Assembly: GCA_009843635.1 (NCBI GenBank)
Contig: VYDB01000126.1
Location: 1 to 41,454, forward strand
Source: Gammaproteobacteria bacterium
GTDB taxonomy: Bacteria > Pseudomonadota > Gammaproteobacteria > Pseudomonadales > Azotimanducaceae
DNA length: 41,454 nt
Direction: 5' to 3'
Shown here in pieces: positions 1-9,026 of this stretch. The notes beneath the pieces are model-generated. The model did no database searches and was not told the origin of the DNA. It saw nothing but the letters and a program-made list of their open reading frames with translations. Position 1 is the first letter of the stretch, and each line of letters begins with the position of its first letter. The translations under genes and the position numbers were made by a program.

Positions 1-30
1 AAACCAACCGGAAACCTCAGCCAACCGCCG

Positions 31-279
31 TCAGGACTTTTGAATAGCCCTGGCGGCGCCGGCCGCCTCGAAGGCCGCCGCGTCCAGCGTCTGCACCGGT
101 GCGCGACCCTCGTACACCGCCGCCCTGCGGATCAGGGAGCCGACCACCACGATCTCTTCGATCACCTGTTCGGCGCTCGTTTGCTCGGTGGAATCCTGCG
201 CAAGAGCCGGCCAAGGCGCGGCCAGCACTGCGGCGAGCACTAAGCACCGCAAGGGTCTGACACAAGGCGCAGCGCCCAT
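31..279 (-). pseudogene. N-terminal stub of a TonB-dependent receptor
   Basis: The 82-residue reading frame begins with a clear signal peptide (hydrophobic stretch LVLAAVLAAPWPALA, then AQD). A TonB-box-like EEIVVVGSLIRR and the first residues of a plug domain follow. It stops at a TGA (31-33) where a normal receptor would continue for 700 or more residues. The ATG at 277-279 lies 2 nt after the stop of the complete receptor upstream on the same strand. The sequence after the stop stays open in another frame (KSPDGGW...) to the window edge, so a frameshifted or truncated receptor is the simplest reading. A genuine short secreted protein cannot be excluded because only 30 nt remain to the edge. 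Confidence 0.5.
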
Positions 280-281
280 CG

Positions 282-2693
282 TCAGAAGGACTTGCGAACC
301 GAGATTCCCACCGTGCGCGGCCGATTGACCCGGAATCCGAGCCGTGCCCGCCCGCCTCGTTCCCGGTCAAACGACAATCGGGCATGCTCATCGGTCAGGT
401 TGTCCACGTGCAGCGCCGCCTCCCAGTCGTCCTTTCTGACCGCGAAACGCAGGCCGATCAGGGTGTATGGGTCGAGTTCGAGGTCCAGTTCCGTCACCTC
501 CAAGCCGGTCGCGCCGCCGTAGGCGAGGCCGGAGACGAACCGGCCCGCGCCGGCCACTTGGTCGCTCGGCTGCGTGATGCGGTCACCAACATGGTGCACG
601 CTCGCGTGCAGGACCACTTCGCTGCCGCCGAACAGCGCCATGCCGAATGCGTAGTCGATCGTCGCCGCCAACTGGATCTGCGGCACCGAAGCCAGCCGGT
701 TGCCGTCGGCGACGCCGCCGAGCACCCCGCCTTCCGCCGCCGAGACCGTCGAGTCGAACTCGGACTCCACCAAGCTGCCTGCCAGCCCCAATTGAAGTCC
801 TTCGAGAGGCTGCAGATTCAGTTCGACCTCCAGGCCGGTGGCGTGCGCCTGCGCCACGTTGAAGGAGATGCGCGAGGAACAGGAGCCGGCGTCGAGGGTC
901 ACCTGCAGGTCCTTGATCTCGGCATGGAATGCGGCGGCGTTCAGGCTGGCGCCATTGCGCCACCGGGCCTTGAAGCCGGTCTCAAAGTTCCAGATCGTTT
1001 CGTCTTCGTAGGCTTGAAAGCCGCCGAAGTTCGCCAGGTCCGAACCGGTGCACAGGCTCGCGTTCAGCGGATCGTTGACGCCACCCAGGCGAAATCCCCG
1101 CGAGGCTTGGGCGTTCCACGTCAGGTTGTCCGAGACCTGAAAGCTGCCCAGCAGGCGTGGACTGAAGCCGCTGGCATCGGTGCTGTCCATCTGCAGGTCA
1201 CCGTTCGAGAAAAACCCGCCGGAGTGAAAGGTGCGCTCCTCCTTCCAGTCATACCAGCGCCCGCCGAGGGTGAATGCCAGACGGTCGGTCACGGCGAGGG
1301 TCGCCTCGCCGAAGACGGCGAACTGTGAGATGTCGTAGGGGAGGTCCGAGTTGTACGGCCGGTCGGGGAGCGGATAGCCGTTCATTGACGCCGCCGAAAC
1401 GCCGGCCCCGAACGCGGCGTCCACCACGGCGTCATACCCCGGCATGGTCAGGCGCTGCGCATAATCCCGCTTGACGTCCGAGTAGAACAGGCCGAGGAGC
1501 CATTGCAGACGGGATTGCTCGTCGGCCGAGGTCAGGCGAACTTCTTGGGTGAACTGGTCGAGTTCCGTGGTGTCCCGCAGATTGGCGGGGATCGTCACCT
1601 GTTCCGCAGGGAATCCAAGGTCCACCGTGACGCTGCCAGCCAGAGCGGAGGTGTCGCGGCTTGCGAGGAGCTCGCGCCGCAGAACGCTCGACACGGCCGT
1701 CATGTCGAACCCGTCAAAGGTCGCCGTCAACGTCAGGTCGAACAGCGTGGTCTCGTCCTCGAAACGCTCATCGAGCAGCAGATGCTGTTCCCGCTTGCCA
1801 AGCTGAACGGCCGGTCGCGTGGTTGTGTGCGGGTTTGCCAACAGATTGAAGACCTCCTGCCGATTGAAGCCATCGGCTTCGATGCGCTGGTGAACCACTC
1901 TCGGCAGCACGGAGATGCGCTCGCTTAAGTCCCAGAGCAGCGACAGCCGCACGCCGCTTCGGTTGCTTGAATTGATGTCGTCGCGCCACCGTCCGCGCTC
2001 CGATCGGGCGTCGATGTAGCCTGCGGACTCCGTCGAATAGCCGGCCAGCCTGAGGGCACTCGAAGCGGAGAGCGAGACATTGGCCATTCCTTTCCCATGC
2101 CACCCCATGTCGCCGTTCGCAACCGAGTTGAACCCGCCCTCCACGAGTCCGTGGTTCCGCCCGAGCTCGGGCCGGTTGGTGATGTAGCGCAGGGTGCCTC
2201 CGACCGACCCCGCACCATAGAGGGTTCCCTGCGGTCCCCGGAGCACTTCGACCCGGTTCACGTCGAACAGGTCGAAGTCGGGCGTGAACAGCGACAGCGA
2301 GACCACCGAATCGTCCAAGTAAACGCCGACCTGCTCCTTGACGCCTGGCTGGTCCCGGACGATCTGCCCGGCGGAGACGCCACGCATGGCGACCTGGCTC
2401 TGGCCCGGCCCGAGATTCTGGACGGTCATGCCAGCAAATCCACGCGCTAGGTCTTCGATCCCTCCGGCGCTGGCCCGCGTGATGTCCTCCGCCGTCTTTG
2501 CCGCCACGGAGAACGGCACGTCCTGAATCCTCTCGCTGCGTTTCGTAGCGGTCACGACCACTTCTTCGATTTCGCCTACCTGCGGCTGCGCCACTTGGGC
2601 GTAAACTGCCGATGGCAATGCCGCAAGAGCGACCGCAGCAACAACTGGCGTGTACCATCCGCAGCCAAGGCATTTCACTGCGCTCTCGGCCAT
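282..2693 (-). CDS. TonB-dependent outer-membrane receptor
   Basis: This is a full-length ligand-gated outer-membrane channel powered by TonB-ExbB-ExbD, about 803 residues. From the chosen ATG at 2691-2693 there is a signal peptide (VVAAVALAALPSAVYA), a TonB box (EIEEVVVTATKR) and a plug domain containing DVPFSVAAKTAEDI and VEVLRGPQGTLYGAGSVGG. A 22-strand barrel follows and ends in the aromatic C-terminus RTVGISVRKSF, as expected for BAM recognition. The ORF stays open to 2897 but would overlap the divergent relA, so the downstream start is preferred; an ATG at 2715-2717 is a close alternative. The plug resembles receptors in marine Gammaproteobacteria annotated for organic ligands rather than classical siderophores. 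The substrate cannot be read from sequence. Confidence 0.9.
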   Translation of the reverse strand: MAESAVKCLGCGWYTPVVAAVALAALPSAVYAQVAQPQVGEIEEVVVTATKRSERIQDVPFSVAAKTAEDITRASAGGIEDLARGFAGMTVQNLGPGQSQVAMRGVSAGQIVRDQPGVKEQVGVYLDDSVVSLSLFTPDFDLFDVNRVEVLRGPQGTLYGAGSVGGTLRYITNRPELGRNHGLVEGGFNSVANGDMGWHGKGMANVSLSASSALRLAGYSTESAGYIDARSERGRWRDDINSSNRSGVRLSLLWDLSERISVLPRVVHQRIEADGFNRQEVFNLLANPHTTTRPAVQLGKREQHLLLDERFEDETTLFDLTLTATFDGFDMTAVSSVLRRELLASRDTSALAGSVTVDLGFPAEQVTIPANLRDTTELDQFTQEVRLTSADEQSRLQWLLGLFYSDVKRDYAQRLTMPGYDAVVDAAFGAGVSAASMNGYPLPDRPYNSDLPYDISQFAVFGEATLAVTDRLAFTLGGRWYDWKEERTFHSGGFFSNGDLQMDSTDASGFSPRLLGSFQVSDNLTWNAQASRGFRLGGVNDPLNASLCTGSDLANFGGFQAYEDETIWNFETGFKARWRNGASLNAAAFHAEIKDLQVTLDAGSCSSRISFNVAQAHATGLEVELNLQPLEGLQLGLAGSLVESEFDSTVSAAEGGVLGGVADGNRLASVPQIQLAATIDYAFGMALFGGSEVVLHASVHHVGDRITQPSDQVAGAGRFVSGLAYGGATGLEVTELDLELDPYTLIGLRFAVRKDDWEAALHVDNLTDEHARLSFDRERGGRARLGFRVNRPRTVGISVRKSF

Positions 2694-2799
2694 TCGCGAA
2701 TCATACCTTTGGTCCATCGTGGCGGACACTGCCAGATGACCCGTACCTGTAACTGTTCTAGTATGTCCGGCAGCGGCATTTTTTAGGGCGGCTGGGGTT

Positions 2800-4827
2800 A
2801 TGGGCGATTTCCGCAGGGGAATGCTCCAGAGCGGGGCGTTGACCGGCCTCAGACAGGACACTCTCGAGGACAGCCAAGGGGAGGCGGCTTCCGCCATCTG
2901 GACGCGTGATCTTTGCCAGCGCCACCCCCGCCTTGACGAGGTGGCGATTCTGGCGGCCGCCAGCCAACTGGAAGAGGATGCCCTGCAAGCTCACCACGGC
3001 GCCGCTTTGGAGCTGGCCTCGCTGGTGGCCAGCATGGAGATGGACACCGCCTCGGTGTTGGCGGCGCTGTTCCACGGCCCGGTTCGTTATGGAGCCGTTG
3101 CCAAAACCGTTTTGAATGCCCGCATTGGCGATGCAGCGGCGGCGTTGGCGGCGTCGGTGATCGAAATGGCGGATACCAGCATCCTCGACCTCACCAGTTC
3201 CCGCCTGCTGGCCAGCGAGGCCAAGGACCAGACCGCCAACATCCGCCGCATGCTGGTGGCGGTCATTGATGACGGCCGAGTGGCAGTGCTGAAACTGGCG
3301 GAGCGGGTGGTCGCGCTGCGGCGAGCCAAGGCCAGTTCGGAGGAGCGCAAGGCCCGGATCGCCACCGAGGCGATGACAGTGTTCGTGCCGTTGGCGGACC
3401 GGCTCGGCATCTGGCAACTCAAGTGGGAGCTTGAGGACCTGTCGTTGCGTTACTTGGAGCCGGATGCCTACATGCGCATCGCCAAGCAGCTCGATGGCCG
3501 CCGGGAGGAGCGCGAACGGCGCGTCAACGCCTTGGCTGCGCAGCTTAGGAAAGCCTTTGAGTCCCACGGCATCAAGGCTGGGATCGGGGGCCGGGCGAAG
3601 CACATCTACAGCATCTGGCGCAAGATGCGCGCCAAGAACATTCCCTTTGACGAAGTTTATGACGTGCAGGCGGTGCGCATCATCGTCGACGACATAACGG
3701 CCTGCTACGCCGCCTTGGGCATTGTCCATGCGCAGTGGCGCCCCATTCCCGATGAACTTGACGACTACATCGCTGCACCGAAGGAGAATGGCTACCGTTC
3801 CATCCACACGGCAGTCGTTGGCGCTTCCGGCATGGTGTTCGAGGTTCAGATCCGCACCGAGGAGATGCATCGGGACGCGGAGCTCGGGGTCTGCGCCCAT
3901 TGGTCGTACAAGGGCATGGACCCGGAGGATGACTACTACGCCAACAAGGTGGCGTGGCTGCGGCAGGCCCTTGATGCCCATGATCGGGAGGGCGTGGGCC
4001 TAGCTGGTGAACTTATCGACCAAATTCGCGAGCAACGGGTCTTCGTGTACACGCCCAAGGGCCATGTTCTGGATTTAATGGCCGGCGCCACGGCGGTGGA
4101 TTTCGCCTATCGGGTGCATACCGAAGTCGGGCAGCGTTGCGTGGGCGCGCGTATCGACGGCGTGCCGGCACCCCTCAATTCCACCCTGCAATCCGGTCAA
4201 CGGGTGCGGATACTGACCGCCCCGGACGCCGCCCCGCAACGGGCTTGGCTGGATCCGGAACTCGGCTACGTGCGCACCTCAAGGGCAATGAGCAAAATTC
4301 GCGCCTGGTTTTATGATCGGGATCAAGCGGAGAACGTCGCCGCTGGCCGAGACCTTTTCCTGGCCATGGTCGATGGACTGGCCCTGCCCGCGCCCGACGC
4401 CGGGGCGCTCCTGGATTTCGCGCCGGCGTTGAAACGACCGGACCCTGACGGGCTTTTCTTCGCGCTCGGCGTTGGCGAGATGGCGCCGCTGGAGGCGCTG
4501 CGCCTGTACCTTGCCGCCCATGGGGAGGATTCGGCCCAACGCAGCCTGTTGCCCGAGATGGCAGCCGATGAGGGCCCGTCCCGCTATCGATTGCGGATCG
4601 AGGGCCGTGACCGTGAGGGCCTGCTGCGCGATCTCACGGAGACGGTGAGTCGCTTTGGCCTATCGATGCTGGCCAACACCGGCCATGTCGAGCCAATCAC
4701 CGGCGCAGCCTGGATTGACATGGACCTTGAGCTTGAGGACCTGTATGAAGCGGCGCGCATCATGCATCATTTGCGCCATGTGCCGGATGTTCGGCAGGTG
4801 CGGCGGGTGGCCTTGAACGCTGCTTGA
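2800..4827 (+). CDS. relA: RelA, monofunctional (p)ppGpp synthetase
   Basis: Makes the stringent-response alarmone (p)ppGpp from ATP and GTP/GDP on stalled ribosomes. It has 675 residues. The N-terminal HD-like domain (about 40-180) lacks the His-Asp hydrolase motif (LAALFHGPVRYG), so it should not degrade ppGpp. The synthetase domain carries GRAKHIYSIWRKM (264-276), the EXDD motif typical of RelA rather than SpoT (ELDD, 319-322), NGYRSIHT, and VQIRTEEMHRDAELG. A TGS domain (about 405-465) and a C-terminal ACT domain (about 600-672) follow. The ATG at 2800 is the first in frame; one at 2821 is also possible. Divergent from the TonB receptor and 39 nt upstream of adk. A SpoT should lie elsewhere. 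Confidence 0.95.
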   Translation: MGDFRRGMLQSGALTGLRQDTLEDSQGEAASAIWTRDLCQRHPRLDEVAILAAASQLEEDALQAHHGAALELASLVASMEMDTASVLAALFHGPVRYGAVAKTVLNARIGDAAAALAASVIEMADTSILDLTSSRLLASEAKDQTANIRRMLVAVIDDGRVAVLKLAERVVALRRAKASSEERKARIATEAMTVFVPLADRLGIWQLKWELEDLSLRYLEPDAYMRIAKQLDGRREERERRVNALAAQLRKAFESHGIKAGIGGRAKHIYSIWRKMRAKNIPFDEVYDVQAVRIIVDDITACYAALGIVHAQWRPIPDELDDYIAAPKENGYRSIHTAVVGASGMVFEVQIRTEEMHRDAELGVCAHWSYKGMDPEDDYYANKVAWLRQALDAHDREGVGLAGELIDQIREQRVFVYTPKGHVLDLMAGATAVDFAYRVHTEVGQRCVGARIDGVPAPLNSTLQSGQRVRILTAPDAAPQRAWLDPELGYVRTSRAMSKIRAWFYDRDQAENVAAGRDLFLAMVDGLALPAPDAGALLDFAPALKRPDPDGLFFALGVGEMAPLEALRLYLAAHGEDSAQRSLLPEMAADEGPSRYRLRIEGRDREGLLRDLTETVSRFGLSMLANTGHVEPITGAAWIDMDLELEDLYEAARIMHHLRHVPDVRQVRRVALNAA

Positions 4828-4866
4828 CCCGACTGCCGTCCTTCAGCAAGTCACTAAGGAGCAACC

Positions 4867-5526
4867 ATGAAAATCATATTGCTGGGGCCGCCCGGGGCGG
4901 GCAAGGGCACCCAGGCGCAGTTCATTTGCAACGCCTTCTCGATCCCGCAAATCTCCACGGGCGACATGCTGCGGGCAGCCATGAAGGCCGGCACGCCGTT
5001 GGGAAGGCAAGTCCAAGAGGTGGTGGACAGCGGCGCACTGGTCTCCGACGACATCATCGTCGCCTTGGTCCGGGAACGGATTGCCGAGCCGGATTGCGGC
5101 GGCGGATTTCTGTTCGATGGCTTTCCCCGCACCATCCCGCAGGCCGAAGCCCTGCAGGCTGCCGGCGTGGCCGTTGACGCGGTGGTCGAAATCACCGTGC
5201 CGGATGCCGAAATCATCAAGCGCATGAGCGGTCGCCGCATCCACCCGGGCAGCGGCCGGGTCTATCATGTGGCCTTCAACCCGCCGGCCACGCCGGGCCT
5301 CGACGATGAAACCGGCGAACCCCTGATTCAGCGCGAAGACGACGCCGAGGATCGGGTGCGCTACCGGCTGGACGTCTATCGCCAACAGACGCAGCCGCTC
5401 ATCGCCTTCTACCGGGACTTGGCGGAATCCACTGAGCTTCGCTACCTAGCCATTGAAGGTTCGGGCACCGTGGAGGGGATTCAAGGCAAGCTGGCGTCAG
5501 CTTTGGGCATTGATCCGCCGCCTTGA
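4867..5526 (+). CDS. adk: Adenylate kinase
   Basis: Interconverts ATP + AMP and 2 ADP in the cytoplasm, setting the adenylate pool. The 219-residue length fits the long bacterial form with a LID domain. The P-loop [10 protein letters not shown] is at 8-17, the AMP-binding STGDMLR follows, and FDGFPRT is present. The LID ([14 protein letters not shown]...) lacks the four zinc cysteines, as in enterobacterial Adk. The start is secured by an aaggag Shine-Dalgarno sequence 5 nt before the ATG. It follows relA on the same strand and may share its transcript. Confidence 0.97.
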   Translation: MKIILLGPPGAGKGTQAQFICNAFSIPQISTGDMLRAAMKAGTPLGRQVQEVVDSGALVSDDIIVALVRERIAEPDCGGGFLFDGFPRTIPQAEALQAAGVAVDAVVEITVPDAEIIKRMSGRRIHPGSGRVYHVAFNPPATPGLDDETGEPLIQREDDAEDRVRYRLDVYRQQTQPLIAFYRDLAESTELRYLAIEGSGTVEGIQGKLASALGIDPPP

Positions 5527-5561
5527 CCGCGTCCGCCCTGTTGGCTGGAACTGAGCATCCC

Positions 5562-8500
5562 TCAAGGACGAAACTGCAGGGTGCGTGGCTTCAGACGCGC
5601 GGGCTGCGCGACGATGCGGTAGGCGGTGCGCACCCACTCGCAGATCATTCGGCGGGTATCCCGGGGATCGATCAGCTCTTCGATTTGGAACTTTGACAAG
5701 GGCCCGATCGGTCCGCGGGCGCTTTCGATGCGGGCCATGAGTTCGTCGCGCAGGGCCTTGGGGTCCTCGGCCTCGGCGAGTTGGCGCTTGTAGGCGGCTT
5801 CGATGCCCCCTTCCGGGGGGATGCCGCCGACATCAGCCGCTGGCCAGGCGACGCGCATGGAGGGCCTCGAGCGGGGCGAGGCGAAGTTGTTGCCCGCTAC
5901 GCCAAAGCTGCGGCGCATGAGCACCGTGAAGATCGGCACAGTAGCTTGGGCGGAGGCGATCATCCACTCGCCGCCGCGGCGAATGGTGCCGGCGGTCTCG
6001 TGCTCCAAGCCGACGGCGAAGCCGGGATTGTCCACCAGGTTCAGGATGGGCAAATGAAACAGGTCGCAGAGATCCTGGTGGCGGGTGAGCTTGCTGCAGC
6101 CGTCGGCGGTCAGGGCGCCGCCGTTGACGTGCTGGCTGTCTGATGCGAGCACTCCGACCGGGTGGCCGTTCATGCGGGCAAAGCCGGTGATCTGATCGGT
6201 GCCCCACAGCGGGCCGATTTCGAAGAACGAGCTCCGGTCGGCCAACAGTCGGATGGCCTTGCGCATGTCGAAAGTGGTGGTGCGCTTGCGTGGGATGAGG
6301 GTGAACAGCTGCTCATCCCGGCGGTCCGGCGGATCGTTTGGATCGGGCGGCAGCACCGGCGGCGGCTCGTAGACGCTGGAGGGCAGGTAGGATAGGAAGC
6401 GCTTGGTCAGCGCCGCGGCTTCCTCCTCGGTCTCGGCTAGGTTGTCCACCGACCCGTTGCGGCAGTGGATGTGCCAGCCGCCGAGCGCCTCCTTGGTGAT
6501 GTCGTAGCCCATGGCGTGGCTGACCACGGGCGGCCCGGCGACGAACAACTGGGCGATGTCGCGCACCATGACCGAGAAGTGGCCCAGCACTGCCTTGGCG
6601 GCGCCGATGCCCACGACGCTGCCGAGCAGCACGTTGACCACGGGCACGGTCGATAGGTGCTCGGCGTACATGGAACTGCCCAGGTGCGGGGGCAGGAAGG
6701 AGCCGCCGCCGCCCGCCACCCGGGGCCGGCCCGCCTTGATGGCCCCGGAGCTTTCCTTGGCCGTGCTTTCGCCTTCCCGCCGCTGCTGCGGCACCATGGA
6801 CGCGACGCTGCCGCCACCTGATGAGCCGTCGAGCAGACGCACGGATGGTGTGCGCATTTCCAGCGACAGCCGGTCCAGATGGGTGCTCTTGGCGCCGATT
6901 GCGCCATCGGAATGGCCACCTCGGGAGGTGAAGTCGTCGGCGCAGACCACCGCTGGCCGTCCGTCGATCCGCCCCCAGCCGCCGACGTGGTTGGCGGGGG
7001 TGAAGGCGCTGATGTTGCCGTCCTCGTCATAGGAGGGGAAGCCGGCCAGGCTGCCCACTTCCTGGAATGAGCCTTCGTCGAGCAGCAGATCGATGCGCTC
7101 CCGGCAGGTCAGCTTGCCCCGGCGGCGTTGACGAACCACGCCGGGGTCTTCGGAACCGGGCTGCAGCCGTTCATGGGCGAGCCTTTGAATGGCGGCGACC
7201 TCGGCCATGAGCGGCGCCCAAGTCTCGGCCTCTGGCCGTTGCTCGCCCGATGGCTGTTTGCCTGCTGCGGGCGTAATGGCTGCCAGCACTTGACCGGCGG
7301 AGACCGCGTCGCCGGGCTGCAGGGCCAGCGCCTTGGTCACCACGCCAGGGCAGGGGGCTTGGACTTCCGACTCCATCTTCATGGCGGTGATCACGAGCAG
7401 GGTGTCGCCAGCGGCAACGGTGGCGCCTTCGCCGGCGCGCATCTCAACCACGGCGCCGGTCATGGGGCACTCGACGGCGATTTGGCCTTCCTCAACGGTC
7501 AAGGAAGGCGCTTGCGAGGGTTGGTGGGTTGTCGAAATGGATGCCAAGTTCAGGCTGCTGGTCCGCAGCCCAAGCTGCGCTTGTTCAAGCAGTGCCAGCG
7601 CGCCGTTCTGGCGGGCAGCATCGGATGGCGGTGACAGCAGGCTGGGCTCTTCGGTCAACAACGTGGTCCGCGCGTCGCCGCCAAGCAGATCGGGATGCGC
7701 CAGAATGGCCTGCAAGGGGGAGAGATTCGTTGGCAACCCGGCGATGTGAAACTCCGCCAAGGCGCGGCGGGTGCGTTCGGCCGCGACCGTGAAGGGTGCC
7801 CCGAAGTTAGCCGTGCCGACCACCTTGGCCAGCAGCGGGTCGAACTCGGGCGGCGGCGCATAGCCCAGGTAGCCGGCCGCATCGACCCGCACCCCCGGCC
7901 CGGAGGGTTCCTTGTAGGCGCTGAGGGTGCCCGCGCCTTGGACGTTCACCCGGGCCTGCACCGCGAATCCGCGTGGCCCCCCGACCGCGGCTTGATCTAC
8001 CAGCCCTAGATCCGCCAAGGATGCGCCCGCCGCGATCCGGAACTGGGCTTCGACGAGATCGACTCCGGTGACCTGCTCGGTCACTGTGTGCTCGACTTGG
8101 ATGCGTGGATTGCACTCAATAAAGTAGTGCTCGCCGGCCTCCGGGGAGACGAGGAATTCCACCGTGGCGGCATTGAGGTAGCTGGCGCCCTCGGCCAGTT
8201 TGATGGCATCGCCAAGCAGCCGCTGGCGGAGCGCTTCGTCAAGGCCAGGCGCCGGCGCCGTTTCGATGAGCTTTTGGTTGCGCAGTTGCACGGAACAGTC
8301 GCGCTCGTGCAGGTGAACCACCTTGCCTTGTAAATCAGCCAAGACTTGCACTTCGATGTGCCGGGGCCGGCGCACCAGCTTTTCGACGAATAAGCTGGGG
8401 TCGCCGAAGGCCGCTTCCGCTTCGCTTCGGCAGCGGTCGAATGCGGCGGCCATGTCGTCAGCGGAATCGACCACGCGCATGCCCCGTCCGCCGCCGCCCG

Positions 8501-8990
8501 CGGTGGCTTTGAGCATGACCGGATAGCCAATCTTCTCGGCCGCCTCAACAGCGGCTTGCGCACTCGTCAATGGCTCGCCACTGCCCGGCACGACGGGAAT
8601 GCCGAGGGAACGCGCCAGCGCCCGAGCCCGCACCTTGTCGCCGAACAGCGCCAGCGCTTCAGGCTGCGGACCCACAAAGGTGAGCCCCTTGGTGGCGCAG
8701 AGTGCCGCGAAGGGTGCGTTTTCGGCCAAAAAGCCGTAGCCCGGATGAACGCAGTCGCAACCCGTATCCAGCGCGATCTCCACCAATGCTTCGGCGTCCA
8801 GGTAGGCCTGCACCGGGCCTTGGCCGTTGGTCAGCTCCCGGGCTTGGGTCGCGCAGCGGGTGTGCAGTGCGAGCGCGTCAACTGGCGCGTAAACCCCCAC
8901 CGACTCCATGCCGAGCCCAGCCGCCGCCTTGGCGATGCGGATGGCGATCTCGCCCCGATTGGCGATCAATACCCGTTTCAATGCGCCCAC
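5562..8990 (-). CDS. Single-chain biotin-dependent acyl-CoA carboxylase
   Basis: A 1142-residue fusion that should carboxylate an acyl-CoA using ATP, bicarbonate and biotin. Residues 1-450 are a biotin carboxylase: LIANRGEIAIRI, the ATP-grasp loop KATAGGGGRGMR at 161-172, HERDCSVQLRNQK, and NPRIQVEHTVTE. A biotinyl domain follows with AMKMES, the biotinylated lysine being K538. From about 625 to the end is a carboxyltransferase of the propionyl/acyl-CoA carboxylase beta type (KLTCRERIDLLLDEGSF, LNLVDNPGFAVG). The order BC-BCCP-CT matches the single-chain long-chain acyl-CoA carboxylases described in mycobacteria. The GTG start has GGGGAG 6 nt upstream. Last gene of a three-gene minus operon, 36 nt after the amidohydrolase. 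The acyl substrate is unknown. Confidence 0.9.
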   Translation of the reverse strand: MGALKRVLIANRGEIAIRIAKAAAGLGMESVGVYAPVDALALHTRCATQARELTNGQGPVQAYLDAEALVEIALDTGCDCVHPGYGFLAENAPFAALCATKGLTFVGPQPEALALFGDKVRARALARSLGIPVVPGSGEPLTSAQAAVEAAEKIGYPVMLKATAGGGGRGMRVVDSADDMAAAFDRCRSEAEAAFGDPSLFVEKLVRRPRHIEVQVLADLQGKVVHLHERDCSVQLRNQKLIETAPAPGLDEALRQRLLGDAIKLAEGASYLNAATVEFLVSPEAGEHYFIECNPRIQVEHTVTEQVTGVDLVEAQFRIAAGASLADLGLVDQAAVGGPRGFAVQARVNVQGAGTLSAYKEPSGPGVRVDAAGYLGYAPPPEFDPLLAKVVGTANFGAPFTVAAERTRRALAEFHIAGLPTNLSPLQAILAHPDLLGGDARTTLLTEEPSLLSPPSDAARQNGALALLEQAQLGLRTSSLNLASISTTHQPSQAPSLTVEEGQIAVECPMTGAVVEMRAGEGATVAAGDTLLVITAMKMESEVQAPCPGVVTKALALQPGDAVSAGQVLAAITPAAGKQPSGEQRPEAETWAPLMAEVAAIQRLAHERLQPGSEDPGVVRQRRRGKLTCRERIDLLLDEGSFQEVGSLAGFPSYDEDGNISAFTPANHVGGWGRIDGRPAVVCADDFTSRGGHSDGAIGAKSTHLDRLSLEMRTPSVRLLDGSSGGGSVASMVPQQRREGESTAKESSGAIKAGRPRVAGGGGSFLPPHLGSSMYAEHLSTVPVVNVLLGSVVGIGAAKAVLGHFSVMVRDIAQLFVAGPPVVSHAMGYDITKEALGGWHIHCRNGSVDNLAETEEEAAALTKRFLSYLPSSVYEPPPVLPPDPNDPPDRRDEQLFTLIPRKRTTTFDMRKAIRLLADRSSFFEIGPLWGTDQITGFARMNGHPVGVLASDSQHVNGGALTADGCSKLTRHQDLCDLFHLPILNLVDNPGFAVGLEHETAGTIRRGGEWMIASAQATVPIFTVLMRRSFGVAGNNFASPRSRPSMRVAWPAADVGGIPPEGGIEAAYKRQLAEAEDPKALRDELMARIESARGPIGPLSKFQIEELIDPRDTRRMICEWVRTAYRIVAQPARLKPRTLQFRP

Positions 8991-9026
8991 TTGCCGCTCC
9001 CCTGGTCTCAGTTGATTGGCGAGACT

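Noticed and set aside
384-1328. Long plus-strand ORF of 314 codons opposite the TonB receptor
   Set aside because: A GC-rich shadow frame with arginine/alanine-biased composition and no family pattern; the opposite strand encodes a clear receptor.
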